Source: Streptomyces platensis
Lineage (GTDB): Bacteria > Actinomycetota > Actinomycetes > Streptomycetales > Streptomycetaceae
Assembly (NCBI RefSeq): GCF_008704855.1
Contig: NZ_CP023691.1
Location: 3,844,001 to 3,908,000 of the forward strand
Reading direction: 5' to 3'
Length of the DNA stretch: 64,000 nt
Each line of letters opens with the position of its first letter. The stretch's first letter is position 1. Below, piece after piece: positions 33,094 through 41,834 of the stretch. A program made the position numbers and the translations under genes. A model generated the notes under the pieces. The model was given only the letters and a program-made list of their open reading frames with translations, was not told where the DNA came from and did not search any database.

Positions 33094-33985
33094 GGGGGTG
33101 TCTTCAAATATCACGCCCACATCAGGAGCGAGGCGAGGGTGACGGCGGCTTGGTAGGACTCGGTGGTCTTGTCGTAGCGGGTGGCGATGCCGCGCCACTG
33201 CTTGAGGCGGTTGAAGCAGCGTTCGACCACGTTGCGCTGTTTGTAGAGCTGCTTGTCGAAGGTTGGCGGGCGTCCGCCGTGGCTGCCGCGCCGGAGGCGG
33301 TTGCGGATCTGGTCGGCTCGTTCGGGGATGGTGTGGCCGATGCCTCGTCGCCGCAGCCAGGTCCGGATGGCCTTGGAGCTGTAGCCCTTGTCGCCCAGCA
33401 CGTGGGCGGGCCGGACCCGTGGCCGTCCGGGGCCGGTTCGGGGCACCCGAATCGCGTCCATCACGGCGGTGAATTGGGTGCAGTCGTTGGTGTTCCCGCC
33501 CGTGACGAGGAAGGCGAGCGGACGGCCGGTGGCGTCGCAGGCGAGGTGAATCTTGCTGGTCAGACCGCCCCGGGAGCGTCCGAGTCCGGGGCTTTGGAGC
33601 CCCCTTTTCGGGCCCCGGCGGCGTGCTGGTGGGCACGGACGACGGTGGAATCGACCGACACGAGCCAGTCGATGTCCCCCGCCTCGTCCGCCCTCGCCTG
33701 GGCGGCCTGCAGCATCCGCTCGAAGGTGCCGTCCAGGGCCCAGCGACGGAAGCGGGTGTGCAGCGTGGCCCACGGGCCGTACCGCTCAGGCACATCCCGC
33801 CAGGCCGTGCCGGTCCGGAACTTCCACACGATCCCGTTGAGCACCGTGCGGTCATCCAACCGCTTCCGCCCCCGCAACGATTCAGGCAGCAGAGGCCGGA
33901 CGAACTCCCACTCGGCATCCGACAGTTCATGGCGACGTATCACCCCACCATGATCCACCACCCGAGATCATTTGAAGACACCCCC
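33094..33985 (-). mobile_element. IS5-family (IS427-like) insertion sequence
   Basis: An 892-bp element bounded by inverted repeats GGGGGTGTCTTCAAAT. The flanks read CTA on the left and TAG on the right, a TA duplication inside a CTAG target. It contains a transposase in two overlapping frames. Confidence 0.88.
33111..33961 (-). CDS. IS5-family transposase in two frames
   Basis: The first frame (33560-33961, 133 residues) carries the N-terminal IS4/5 domain (HELSDAEWEFVRPLLPES, RTGTAWRDVPERYGPWATLHTRFRRW) and the first catalytic Asp in LVSVDSTVVRAHQH. The second frame, entered near 33605-33610, continues with LTSKIHLACDATGRPLAFL, the second Asp in LGDKGYSSKAIR and Glu in VVERCFNRLKQWRG, ending at 33111. 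The frames cross at CGAAAAGGGGG, a plausible -1 slippage site, as in IS427-group elements. Both halves look intact, so programmed frameshifting is likelier than decay. Start is GTG at 33961 or a GTG six codons later. Confidence 0.85.
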
Positions 33986-34093
33986 TAGGCCGGGTTCGCA
34001 ATGAGCGCCAGGACGCCATGGCTTCCGGGCAGCGGAGCGCAGGACGGAGCCGGGTCACGTCACCGCGACCCGGCTCGCCTCGCACCCCGCCGG

Positions 34094-34597
34094 TCAGCGG
34101 ATGAGATGGACGGTGAGGTTCGTTTCCGTGTCACTGACGTTGTCGCCGTGGATGTGGCCGTGCGCCGTGCGGTAGCGCCCGGTGCCGCCGGTGATCGCGA
34201 GGTCGATGTCGCCGGGGCCGGCGGACGTGACGGTGAACCGGCCCTGCACGGTGATCTGCCCCAGGGGAAGCGCGAGATCTGCCGCGCACTGGAGGTCGAA
34301 CTCGTCGTTCGGCGCGGTCCGGGTCAACGTGCAGATCTGGCTGTAGGTGCCGACCGGGACGACGCCGCGGAAGAGATTGCCGGTGATGACGAATTCGTCG
34401 CCCTGGCTGGGCCCGGACGACCCGTCCACATCGACGAACGTGCCCTGGGTCTGCTTGGCGACCAGCTGGAAGATTTCCTCTCTCGGGGGGAAGGAATCGG
34501 CGCCGGCACCGCTTGCCGCGGCTGCGGCGGGTGCGCAGAAAAGGAGGGCCGACACTCCGGTGGCCGCGCTCAGCACGATCTGCTTGAAGGGACGCAC
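34094..34597 (-). CDS. Secreted dirigent/allene-oxide-cyclase-like barrel protein
   Basis: 167 residues. A signal peptide (MRPFKQIVLSAATGVSALLF...) ends near CAPAAAAASG. The mature domain of about 130 residues shows TQGTFVDVDGSSGPSQGDEFVITGNLF, TYSQICTLTR, CAADLALPLGQITVQGRF and DIDLAITGGTGRYRTAHGHIHG, the pattern of AOC-barrel/dirigent-like secreted proteins. GTG at 34597 follows AGAGGAG. It is monocistronic and outside the regulon. Catalytic role uncertain; it could be a structural or binding protein. Confidence 0.78.
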   Translation of the reverse strand: MRPFKQIVLSAATGVSALLFCAPAAAAASGAGADSFPPREEIFQLVAKQTQGTFVDVDGSSGPSQGDEFVITGNLFRGVVPVGTYSQICTLTRTAPNDEFDLQCAADLALPLGQITVQGRFTVTSAGPGDIDLAITGGTGRYRTAHGHIHGDNVSDTETNLTVHLIR

Positions 34598-34798
34598 AGT
34601 TTTCTCCTCTGGGACTGAAAGGGAATTGCTCGGACGCGATGCCGTGAGGTGCTCTCCTTCCCGGCCGCTCGCGCGTGGACGGCATGGCCCCGCGCCGTCC
34701 GCCCGGCCCGTCGGCCGGGCTTCCGGTCGGCCGGAAACTCGGTGTGCCGGTGCCGCGCCGGCCGGGTCCGCCCGGCCGGCCGTCCGGCATGTCCGGTG

Positions 34799-36481
34799 TC
34801 AGATCTCGGGATCGGCGACGTAGGTGAACGAGCCGCTGGGCATGTCGCCGGCGGGGCCGGTGAGCACGACGCTGACGGTGCCGGCGGCGCCGCTGGGCGG
34901 GGACGTGGCGGTGACGGTGGTGTCGGAGACGACCCCGAAGGGCGCCGGCGTGCCGTTGAAGGTGACCTGCTCGGTGTAGGCGAGACCGGTGCCGGTGATC
35001 GTCACGATCGTGCCGCCGGACGTCGGGCCCGTATTGGGGCTGACGTCGGTGACGGTGGAGGAACTGACGTAGGTGTAGGTCAGCCCCCCGGCGCTGCCGC
35101 CGGCGGTGGTCACGGTGACGGCGACGCCGCCGGGCGCCGGGGCACCGGAGGCCCGCACGGTGAGCTGGGTGTCGGAGGCGCTCTGGATCACGGCGCGGCT
35201 GGTGCCGAAGTACACATCGATCGCTCCGGCCAGGTTGCGGCCGGTGATGACGATCTCCTGGTCGCTGCCGGCGACCGGCCCCGAGGCGGGGCTGATGCCG
35301 GTGAGGGCGGGCGGCGGCACGTAGTAGAAGGTACCGAGGATGCCGGTGCCCCCCGCGGTGGTGACCGTCACGGGGACCGCACCCGAGCCGGCGGGCTCGG
35401 TGACGGTCAGCGAGGTATCCGTATTGGCGGTGATACCGGCCTGCGCGGTACCGAAGCGCACGGCGGTGGCGTTGGCCAGATGGTGACCGGTCACCGTCAC
35501 GGTGCCACCGCCCGCCGTCGACCCCTGGTCAGGGAGCACGGTCGTCGCGAGGACGCCGACGGTGTTGGCCTCGGAGTTGACCACATAGGCGCGCGTCCCG
35601 TCGGGGGAGAACACGAGGCCGGTGGGGCCGGCCCCCACGCCGATGTTCTCGACGACGGTGAGGGTGGCGGTGTCGATCACACTCACCGTGTCCGGGAGCG
35701 AGTTCCCCACCAGCACATGGGCGCCGTCCGGGCTCACCGCCGGAAACCGCGCCTGAGCGCTGACGCCGACGTCGTCGATGACGGTGTTGGTGGCGGTGTC
35801 GACCACACTCACCGTGGCGCTGCCGACATTGGTGACATAGAGACGGGTCCCGTCAGGGCTGAGCGCCAGCAGGATGGGGACATCGCCGGTCGTGATCGTC
35901 GTCGTGACGGTGTTGGTGGCGGTATCGATCACGCGGACGCCGGCCGAGAAGCACGCCACGTAGGCGCGGGTCCCGTCCGGCGTGATGACCACGCCGGACC
36001 CCCCGACCCCGACCGGGATCGTGGTCGTGACGGTGTTGGCGGCCGTGTCGATCACGCTCACCGTGGTGTCGGCCTGCTGTGTCACATAGACCCGGGTGCC
36101 GTCCGGGGTGACCGCCGCCATCACCGGTCCCGCCCCTACGGGGATGTCCGCGACGAGGGTGTTCGTGGCGGTGTCGAGCACGCTCACAACACCGGCGTCC
36201 GCGACGGTCACATATCCGCGGGTGCCGTCGGGGCCAAGGGCCACGTATACGGGCCCGGCCCCCGTGGGGATGGTGGCCGTGACGGTGTCGGTGGCGGTGT
36301 CGATCACACTGACCGTGTTCGAGCCCCGGTTGCCGACATAGGCACGGGTTCCATCCGGCAAAAGGGTAATTCCCTGGGGCAGCGTGCCCACCGGGATAAC
36401 GGCCCCTGCCACGAATTCGGCCCGTAATCCGGAAGCCCGCGCCTGCGCCGGCGCCGGAATGTGTGGTGTAAAGGCGAACAT
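34799..36481 (-). CDS. YVTN beta-propeller and IPT/TIG repeat protein
   Basis: About 560 residues. Seven to eight YVTN-type blades occupy the N-terminal two thirds: repeated PDGTRAYV, NTVSVIDTATNTVTTTIPVG and VGAGPVMAAVTPDG blocks. Three IPT/TIG immunoglobulin-like domains follow, each opening with ISPASGPVAGSDQEIVITG-like strings (ISPASGP, VSPNTGP). ATG at 36481 follows AGGGAG. I see no clear signal peptide, which is odd for a protein of extracellular design; an upstream in-frame start does not add one. Function unknown; cell-surface binding is the usual guess. Confidence 0.82.
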   Translation of the reverse strand: MFAFTPHIPAPAQARASGLRAEFVAGAVIPVGTLPQGITLLPDGTRAYVGNRGSNTVSVIDTATDTVTATIPTGAGPVYVALGPDGTRGYVTVADAGVVSVLDTATNTLVADIPVGAGPVMAAVTPDGTRVYVTQQADTTVSVIDTAANTVTTTIPVGVGGSGVVITPDGTRAYVACFSAGVRVIDTATNTVTTTITTGDVPILLALSPDGTRLYVTNVGSATVSVVDTATNTVIDDVGVSAQARFPAVSPDGAHVLVGNSLPDTVSVIDTATLTVVENIGVGAGPTGLVFSPDGTRAYVVNSEANTVGVLATTVLPDQGSTAGGGTVTVTGHHLANATAVRFGTAQAGITANTDTSLTVTEPAGSGAVPVTVTTAGGTGILGTFYYVPPPALTGISPASGPVAGSDQEIVITGRNLAGAIDVYFGTSRAVIQSASDTQLTVRASGAPAPGGVAVTVTTAGGSAGGLTYTYVSSSTVTDVSPNTGPTSGGTIVTITGTGLAYTEQVTFNGTPAPFGVVSDTTVTATSPPSGAAGTVSVVLTGPAGDMPSGSFTYVADPEI

Positions 36482-36781
36482 GACACTCCCTGAGGCAGGC
36501 GGAACGATCTTTGTCCCGCACACGGAAATGTCTGCTTCACCGCATGGGCAAACAGCGAGCAGTCAACCGGCCGGAAGCGGCCGGTGAATTGCACAAAGCG
36601 ATGTGAGAATACCGTTCTCCGGAAGCCTTTTAAAGGCCGCCGCATATCTCCGATTCTCCGATAATCGCTTTACGTTGGCTTCCCCGGACGGCGTCCGCGC
36701 CGGGCAGCAGTCACCTTCCGGCCACCGGGCACGGCGGCCGGCCGGTGGCGGCGCACTCCGCGCCCTGCCCGCCCCACCAGA
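36482..36781. other. Intergenic region between YVTN gene and thiolase-like gene
   Basis: 300 bp, more AT-rich around 36640-36680 than the rest of the window. It contains the palindrome ACCGGCCG-GAAG-CGGCCGGT (36566-36585) and GCCTTTTAAAGGC (about 36628-36640). Nothing coding is supported. It probably holds the divergent promoters. Confidence 0.5.
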
Positions 36782-36798
36782 TCTGATGTACCGTCAGA
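36782..36798. promoter_or_regulatory. Regulon operator 8, TCTGATGTACCGTCAGA
   Basis: One mismatch pair from consensus. Only three bases separate it from the ATG at 36802, so the gene has no room for a ribosome site. The message is probably leaderless or starts further downstream. Confidence 0.78.
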
Positions 36799-36801
36799 TT
36801 C

Positions 36802-37986
36802 ATGACCTCAGGGACCACTTACGGGAATCGCAAGGTCGCCGTCGCCGGAGTCGCGCTGTCCGACTGCGGACGCGTGGACCGGGTCACCCCGTACGCCCTG
36901 CACGCCCAGGCCGCCCGCCGGGCACTCGCCGACAGCGGGCTGGACCGGGCGGTGATCGACGGCTTCGCCTCGGCCGGTCTGGGCACCCTCGCGCCCGTCG
37001 AGGTCGCCGAATACCTGGGACTGCGCCCCACCTGGGTCGACTCGACCTCGGTCGGCGGCGCCACCTGGGAAGTGCTCGCCGCGCACGCCGCCGACGCGAT
37101 CGCCGCCGGCCACGCCAACGCCGTACTCCTGGTCTACGGCTCCACCGCCCGCGCCGACATCAAGGCCGGGCGGCGCACCGCGAACCTGTCCTTCGGCGCC
37201 CGTGGACCGCTCCAGTTCGAGGTCCCCTACGGGCACACCCTGATCGCCAAATACGCCATGGCCGCCCGCCGCCATATGCACCAATACGGCACCACCCTGG
37301 AGCAGTTGGCCCAGGTCGCGGTCCAGGCGCGCGCCAACGCGGCGGCCAATCCGGACGCCCTGTACCGCGACCCGATCACCGTCGACGACGTGCTGGACGG
37401 GCCGGTGATCGCCGACCCGTTCACCAAACTGCACTGCTGCATCCGCTCCGACGGCGGCTGCGCGGTCCTGCTCGTCGCCGAGGACTACGTCCCCGACCTG
37501 GCCAAACCCCCGGTATGGGTGCTCGGTTCGGGCACCGCGGTGTCCCACACCGCCATGTCGGAGTGGGACGACTTCACCGTCTCCCCCGCGGCGGTCTCCG
37601 GCCGGCTGGCCTTCGACCGCGCCGGGGTCCGCCCCGCCGAGATCGACCTCGCCGAGCTCTATGACGCCTTCACCTATATGACCCTGGTGACGCTGGAGGA
37701 CCTGGGCTTCTGTGCCAAGGGTGAGGGCGGGGCGTTCGTCGGGGAGGGGCGGCTGCTGCGGGACGGGGCGTTGCCGGTCAACACCGACGGCGGCGGGCTG
37801 GCTGCCTGCCACCCCGGGATGCGCGGGCTGTTCCTGCTGGTCGAGGCGGTACGCCAGCTCCGCGGCGAGGCCGGCCCGGACCGCCAGGTCCACAAACCCG
37901 GCGGCCGGCTGCCCCAGCTCGCGGTCGCCTCCGGCACGGGCGGCTGGTTCTGTTCGTCGGGGACGGTGGTGTTGGGGCGGGGGTGA
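36802..37986 (+). CDS. Thiolase-like lipid-transfer protein (second)
   Basis: 394 residues of the thiolase/Ltp superfamily, paralogous to the 21238 gene. Seen are KVAVAGVALSDCGRVD, DSTSVGGATWEVLAAHAADAI, PYGHTLIAKYAMAARRHMHQYGTT and AELYDAFTYMTLVTLEDLGFCAKGEGGAFV. It closes with LPVNTDGGGLAACHPGM. The CAKGEGGAF / NTDGGGL pair marks Ltp-type proteins acting with OB-fold partners; the nearest OB-fold gene is 41835. The reading begins directly after operator 8. Likely cleaves or condenses an acyl-CoA; direction unknown. Confidence 0.87.
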   Translation: MTSGTTYGNRKVAVAGVALSDCGRVDRVTPYALHAQAARRALADSGLDRAVIDGFASAGLGTLAPVEVAEYLGLRPTWVDSTSVGGATWEVLAAHAADAIAAGHANAVLLVYGSTARADIKAGRRTANLSFGARGPLQFEVPYGHTLIAKYAMAARRHMHQYGTTLEQLAQVAVQARANAAANPDALYRDPITVDDVLDGPVIADPFTKLHCCIRSDGGCAVLLVAEDYVPDLAKPPVWVLGSGTAVSHTAMSEWDDFTVSPAAVSGRLAFDRAGVRPAEIDLAELYDAFTYMTLVTLEDLGFCAKGEGGAFVGEGRLLRDGALPVNTDGGGLAACHPGMRGLFLLVEAVRQLRGEAGPDRQVHKPGGRLPQLAVASGTGGWFCSSGTVVLGRG

Positions 37987-38004
37987 CGGGCCTCGGGGCC
38001 CGGA

Positions 38005-38778
38005 TCAGCCGGCGGGCGGGCGGGTGATGACGCTGAAGGACGTTCCGAAGGGGTCGGTGAGCGCGGCGATGCGCCCGTAGGGGGCGTCCTCGGGGGTGCC
38101 GGCCGTTCCGCCGGCGGCTAGGGCGCGGGCCGCCACGTCATCGGTGTCCGCCACCTCGAACACGGTCTGCCAGCGGGACGCCCGCGCCGCCGGATCGCCG
38201 AAGACTCCGCCGACCTCATGCCCGTCGGGCCGGCGCAGGAAGGTGAAGTCGAAGCCGGGGAGATCGTCGTTGCCGTCGAGCGTGAAGCCGAAGACGGCGG
38301 CGTAGAACCGGCGGGCGGGCCCGGGGTCCGGGGACGCGAGGTCGTTGCGGACCAGGGTGTTGGGCTCGTTGACCAGCTCACAGCCCGGCAGCGGCTGTCC
38401 CTGCCAGAGGCCGAAGCGGGCGCCGACGGGGTCCGCGACGACGGCCGTACGGGCCGACCCCGCCACGTCCGAGGGCGGCAGCAGCACCGTCCCGCCGCAC
38501 TCGGCGATCTGCTTCGCCACGGCGTCGCAGTCGTCCGTGGCGAGATACGGCAGCCACCAGGACTCGCCCTCGATGTCCGCGGCGGAGACCGGCCGCAGCG
38601 CCGCCACCCGCCGGCCGCGCAGCAGACACAGGATGAACGGGCCGGTCGCCGCCGACCGCTCCTCGTACTCCCAGCCGAACAGCGCGCGGTAGAACTCCTT
38701 CGCCCGGTCGAGGTCCGGAACCCCGAGATCGATCCACGTCGGCGTACCGAGCGGCTGATTGATGCTGATCTCGCTCAA
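38005..38778 (-). CDS. VOC-superfamily protein, two glyoxalase domains
   Basis: 257 residues with two beta-alpha-beta-beta-beta modules. The first is PTWIDLGVPDLDRAKEFYRALFGWEY through VADPVGARFGLWQ. The second is VRNDLASPDPGPARRFYAAVFGFTL through LTDPFGTSFSVI. The pairing resembles glyoxalase/bleomycin-resistance or hydroxylase-like VOC proteins; metal ligands are incomplete in sight, so the reaction is uncertain. TTG at 38778 is the start, preceded by GAAGGAG. It diverges from the monooxygenase gene; an inverted repeat at 38834-38856 probably controls it. Confidence 0.83.
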   Translation of the reverse strand: MSEISINQPLGTPTWIDLGVPDLDRAKEFYRALFGWEYEERSAATGPFILCLLRGRRVAALRPVSAADIEGESWWLPYLATDDCDAVAKQIAECGGTVLLPPSDVAGSARTAVVADPVGARFGLWQGQPLPGCELVNEPNTLVRNDLASPDPGPARRFYAAVFGFTLDGNDDLPGFDFTFLRRPDGHEVGGVFGDPAARASRWQTVFEVADTDDVAARALAAGGTAGTPEDAPYGRIAALTDPFGTSFSVITRPPAG

Positions 38779-38833
38779 CGTCTGCTCCTTCGCAGTGCCC
38801 TTGCCCGGACGTACGTATCGACGGTAGCGAGCA

Positions 38834-38856
38834 TCTAGGACAGGTCACGTCCTAGA
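38834..38856. promoter_or_regulatory. Inverted repeat TCTAGGAC-7-GTCCTAGA
   Basis: Perfect 8-bp arms separated by AGGTCAC, 56 bp upstream of the VOC gene start. It differs from the regulon operator, so another regulator is implied. Confidence 0.6.
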
Positions 38857-38902
38857 GCCGCCGGAGACCCGGCCGCCCCTCGAACCACTTGAACAAGCGT
38901 CA

Positions 38903-38931
38903 TAGACAAGCGTTTAAGACGCTCGTATAGT
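38903..38931 (+). promoter_or_regulatory. Promoter of the monooxygenase gene with internal palindrome
   Basis: TAGACA (38903-38908), a 17-nt spacer and TATAGT (38926-38931) make a good HrdB-type promoter. The spacer holds the palindrome AGCGTTTAAGACGCT (38909-38923), a likely operator. Confidence 0.6.
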
Positions 38932-39025
38932 CGCGGTACCGGTCAGCGAATGCACCACGACCGAGCGCCGCCGCCGCGTGGCGCAGTGCATGCAGGAGCA
39001 CCACGACCCCGAAGGGAACCCCGCC

Positions 39026-41122
39026 ATGTCCGGCACCGTTTCGCCGTCCTCCCGCACCAGCCCCCGGACCGTGCTGATTTCCGGCGCGAGCATCGCCGGT
39101 CCGGCGCTCGCCCACTGGCTGCACCGCTACGGCTTCGCGGTGACTGTCGTCGAGCGCGCCCCCGAGCTCCGGACCGGTGGCTACAAGGTCGACATCCGGG
39201 GTGCGGCGGTCGAGGTCGCCGAACGGATGGGAATTCTGGCGGACATCCAGCGCGCCAGTACGGACATGCGGACCGGCGCGTATGTGAACGACGACGGCAA
39301 GCGGATCGCCACCCTCCCCGCCGCCATCTTCGGCGCCCGGGTCGGCCGGGACGACGAGATCATGCGGGGCGACCTGGCGCGCATCCTCTTCGAACGCACC
39401 CGGGCGGACGTCGAGTACGTCTTCGGCGACTCGATCACGTCCCTCACCGAGCGGGCGGACGAGCACGAACACGGCCACGGCCACGGCTCTGACGGCACCG
39501 GCGGCGTCGAGGTCACCTTCGAGCGGGGTGCGCCGCGCCGCTTCGACCTCGTCGTCGGCGCGGACGGGGTGCACTCGAACGTCCGGCGGCTGGCCTTCGG
39601 CCCGGAGGAGCAGTTCGTACGGCACCTCGGGGCGTATATCTCCGCGTTCTCGCTGCCGAACGACCTCGGCCTGGACCGCGAGGAGTTGTACCACGCGGTA
39701 CCCGGCAGGCTGAGCTGCGTCTACAGCTCGGCCGGGGACCCGGCGGCCAAGGGTCTGCTCACCTTCCGCTCGCCGCGGCTGGCCTACGACCACCGGCAGC
39801 CCGACCGGCAACTGGCGCTGCTCGACGCCGCGTTCAAGGGCGTCGGCGTCCGCCCGTCCGAAGGCTGGACGCAGATCCCGCGGCTGCTCGAAGCGGCCCG
39901 TGCGGCGGACGACTTCTACTTCGACGGGCTCCAGTTGATCGAGATGGACCGCTGGTCGCGCGGCCGGGTGGTGCTGCTCGGCGACGCCGCCCACTGCGCC
40001 TCGCCGGCCTCGGGACAGGGCACGGGGATGGCGCTGGTCGGCGCGTATGTGCTGGCGGGGGAGCTCGCGGTGGCCGGCCGCGGGCCGGAGGAGGCGTTCG
40101 ACCGCTACGAGAAGGAGATGCGCGGCTACGTCGCGGTCAATCATGCGCTGGCCGAGAAGTTCGCCAAGGACATGACGGCGGACACCCGGCGGCAGATCCG
40201 GTTCCGGCATCTGATGATGCGGATCCTGCCGTACATGCCGTGGAAGAACCTGGTCGCGAAGAAGATCGCCGAGGAGGTGCAGCGGGGCGCCAACGCGATC
40301 ACCCTCCGGCACCGGTCGCGGCCGGCAGGCACGCTCCGACCGCCGGGCGTGCTCCGGCCGCCGGAGGCCCGACGTACGCTGCCTGACATGAGCGATCACC
40401 GCGCGCACCAGGACTCTCCGGACGCCCGCCCCGCCGGCGCCCCGGCGCAGCACGCCGACGACGCGGACGCCCAGGCGTTCCGCGAGCTGCTGCACGGGCT
40501 GCGGGTCTGGGATGTCGCACTGCCGTCGTTCGACCCGGCGACGGCCCCGGCCGAGCCGCTCCCCCTGTTCCGGCAGTGGCTGCGGGAGGCCGCCGAGGCC
40601 GGTGTCCCCGAGCCGCACACCATGACGCTCGCCACGGCGGACGAGGCCGGCAACCCCTCCGTGCGAACCCTGATGCTGCATGACGCCGATGAGCGCGGCT
40701 GGCACTTCGCCTCGCACCGCGGCAGCCGCAAAGGCCGTGAACTGGCCGTGCGGCCGCGGGCGGCGCTCGGCTTCTACTGGCCGGCGGTCGGCCGCCAGGT
40801 GCGGGTCAGCGGGCCGGTGACCGTGGCGGGCCCCGAGGAGAGCGCGGCCGATCTGCACCACCGCTCCACGGGCGCGCTGGCCGCGGCGCTGGTCGGCCGG
40901 CAGAGCGAGGTGCTCGGCTCCGTCGAGGAGCTGGCGCGCGCCTCGGAGGCGGCGTGGGAGCGCGCCCGGAGCGAGCCGGCGGCGCCGGTGCCGAGCTGGA
41001 CGCTGTATGTGCTGCGCCCGGAGGAAGTCGAGTTCTTCCAGGGCGATGCGCAGCGCCGGCACGTACGGCTCAACTACCGCTACGAGAACGGGCGCTGGAG
41101 GCAGGATCTGCTCTGGCCGTGA
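39026..41122 (+). CDS. FAD monooxygenase fused to PNPOx-like flavoprotein
   Basis: 698 residues in one uninterrupted frame. Residues 1 to about 430 are a PHBH-type FAD-dependent monooxygenase: VLISGASIAGPALAHWLHRYGF dinucleotide fold, DLVVGADGVHSNVRR and GRVVLLGDAAHCASPASGQG. After a linker with LRPPG/LRPPE repeats, residues from about 455 form a pyridoxamine-phosphate-oxidase-like domain (MTLATADEAGNPSVRTLML, WHFASHRGSRKGREL, GFYWPAVGRQVRVSGPV, ending RYENGRWRQDLLWP). ATG at 39026 follows GAAGGGAA. Separate genes are the norm. At the junction a TGA (40384) and ATG (40388) occur out of frame, so a one-base change may have joined two genes. Confidence 0.82.
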   Translation: MSGTVSPSSRTSPRTVLISGASIAGPALAHWLHRYGFAVTVVERAPELRTGGYKVDIRGAAVEVAERMGILADIQRASTDMRTGAYVNDDGKRIATLPAAIFGARVGRDDEIMRGDLARILFERTRADVEYVFGDSITSLTERADEHEHGHGHGSDGTGGVEVTFERGAPRRFDLVVGADGVHSNVRRLAFGPEEQFVRHLGAYISAFSLPNDLGLDREELYHAVPGRLSCVYSSAGDPAAKGLLTFRSPRLAYDHRQPDRQLALLDAAFKGVGVRPSEGWTQIPRLLEAARAADDFYFDGLQLIEMDRWSRGRVVLLGDAAHCASPASGQGTGMALVGAYVLAGELAVAGRGPEEAFDRYEKEMRGYVAVNHALAEKFAKDMTADTRRQIRFRHLMMRILPYMPWKNLVAKKIAEEVQRGANAITLRHRSRPAGTLRPPGVLRPPEARRTLPDMSDHRAHQDSPDARPAGAPAQHADDADAQAFRELLHGLRVWDVALPSFDPATAPAEPLPLFRQWLREAAEAGVPEPHTMTLATADEAGNPSVRTLMLHDADERGWHFASHRGSRKGRELAVRPRAALGFYWPAVGRQVRVSGPVTVAGPEESAADLHHRSTGALAAALVGRQSEVLGSVEELARASEAAWERARSEPAAPVPSWTLYVLRPEEVEFFQGDAQRRHVRLNYRYENGRWRQDLLWP

Positions 41123-41162
41123 GGCGTGAAGCGTGAGCAGGGTCTGCTCCGGCCGTGAGGCG
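41104..41162. repeat. 23-bp direct repeat at the end of the fusion gene
   Basis: GGATCTGCTCTGGCCGTGAG and its near copy recur 36 bp apart. The first contains the stop codon of the fusion gene, the second is non-coding. It resembles the duplication at 19427. Confidence 0.55.
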
Positions 41163-41191
41163 CGGCCGGCGCGGGTGGCACCGGCCCGTCC

Positions 41192-41686
41192 TCACAGCTG
41201 CTGGTACATGATGTGCAGCCCCACATAGCCCTTGGTGGGGTGCCGGAAGCCCTCGGGGAGGGTCGTCATGATCTGGAAGCCCAGCGACTTCCAGAGCGCG
41301 ACGGCGCCGGTGTTGGTCTCCACCACGGCGTTGAACTGCATCGCCCGGTAGCCCTCGGCGCGGGCCCAGGCCAGGACGTGCTCGCCCAGGGCCCGGCCGA
41401 CACCGCGGCCGCCGCACTGCGGGTCGACCATGAAGCTGGCACTGGCGATGTGCGAGGCGCCGCCCATGTGGTTGGGGTTCATCTTGGCCGTACCGAGGAC
41501 CGTGCCGGAGTCGTCGACGGCGACGACCGTGCGGCCGGGCGGCGTCAGCAGCCAGCTCTCGCGGGCCGTCGCCTCGTCCATGTCCCGCGGATAGGTATAG
41601 GTCTCCCCGGCCGCCACGATGGCGTGGAAGAAGGGCCAGATGGCGGGCCAGTCGGCCGCGGTCGCCTCACGGATCTGCACGGCCAC
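41192..41686 (-). CDS. GNAT-family N-acetyltransferase
   Basis: About 164 residues. Acetyl-CoA-binding core: ASHIASASFMVDPQCGGRGVGRALGEHVLAWARAEGYRAMQ, with the Q/RxxGxG/A loop (CGGRGVGRAL), then FNAVVETNTGAVALWKSLGF and YVGLHIMYQQL. GTG at 41686 follows GAGG. Substrate unknown; a standalone gene convergent with the fusion gene. Confidence 0.87.
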   Translation of the reverse strand: MAVQIREATAADWPAIWPFFHAIVAAGETYTYPRDMDEATARESWLLTPPGRTVVAVDDSGTVLGTAKMNPNHMGGASHIASASFMVDPQCGGRGVGRALGEHVLAWARAEGYRAMQFNAVVETNTGAVALWKSLGFQIMTTLPEGFRHPTKGYVGLHIMYQQL

Positions 41687-41834
41687 AGCATGCCTCGGGC
41701 CCGGCGGGGGCGCCACCGGAATACGCGGGGGCGGGGTGGGGCGCTGTGAGCGGGGACGAGGCGCTGTGGACCGGGCCGGGGCTCCGGGGTGGGGCCGGGC
41801 GCCGTGGGCGGGGCCGGGGCCCGGGGGCGCGGGT

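Noticed and set aside
33111..33961. Degenerate transposase pseudogene
   Set aside because: Two frames meet at a plausible slippage site and all catalytic residues and inverted repeats are intact, as expected for programmed frameshifting in this IS group.
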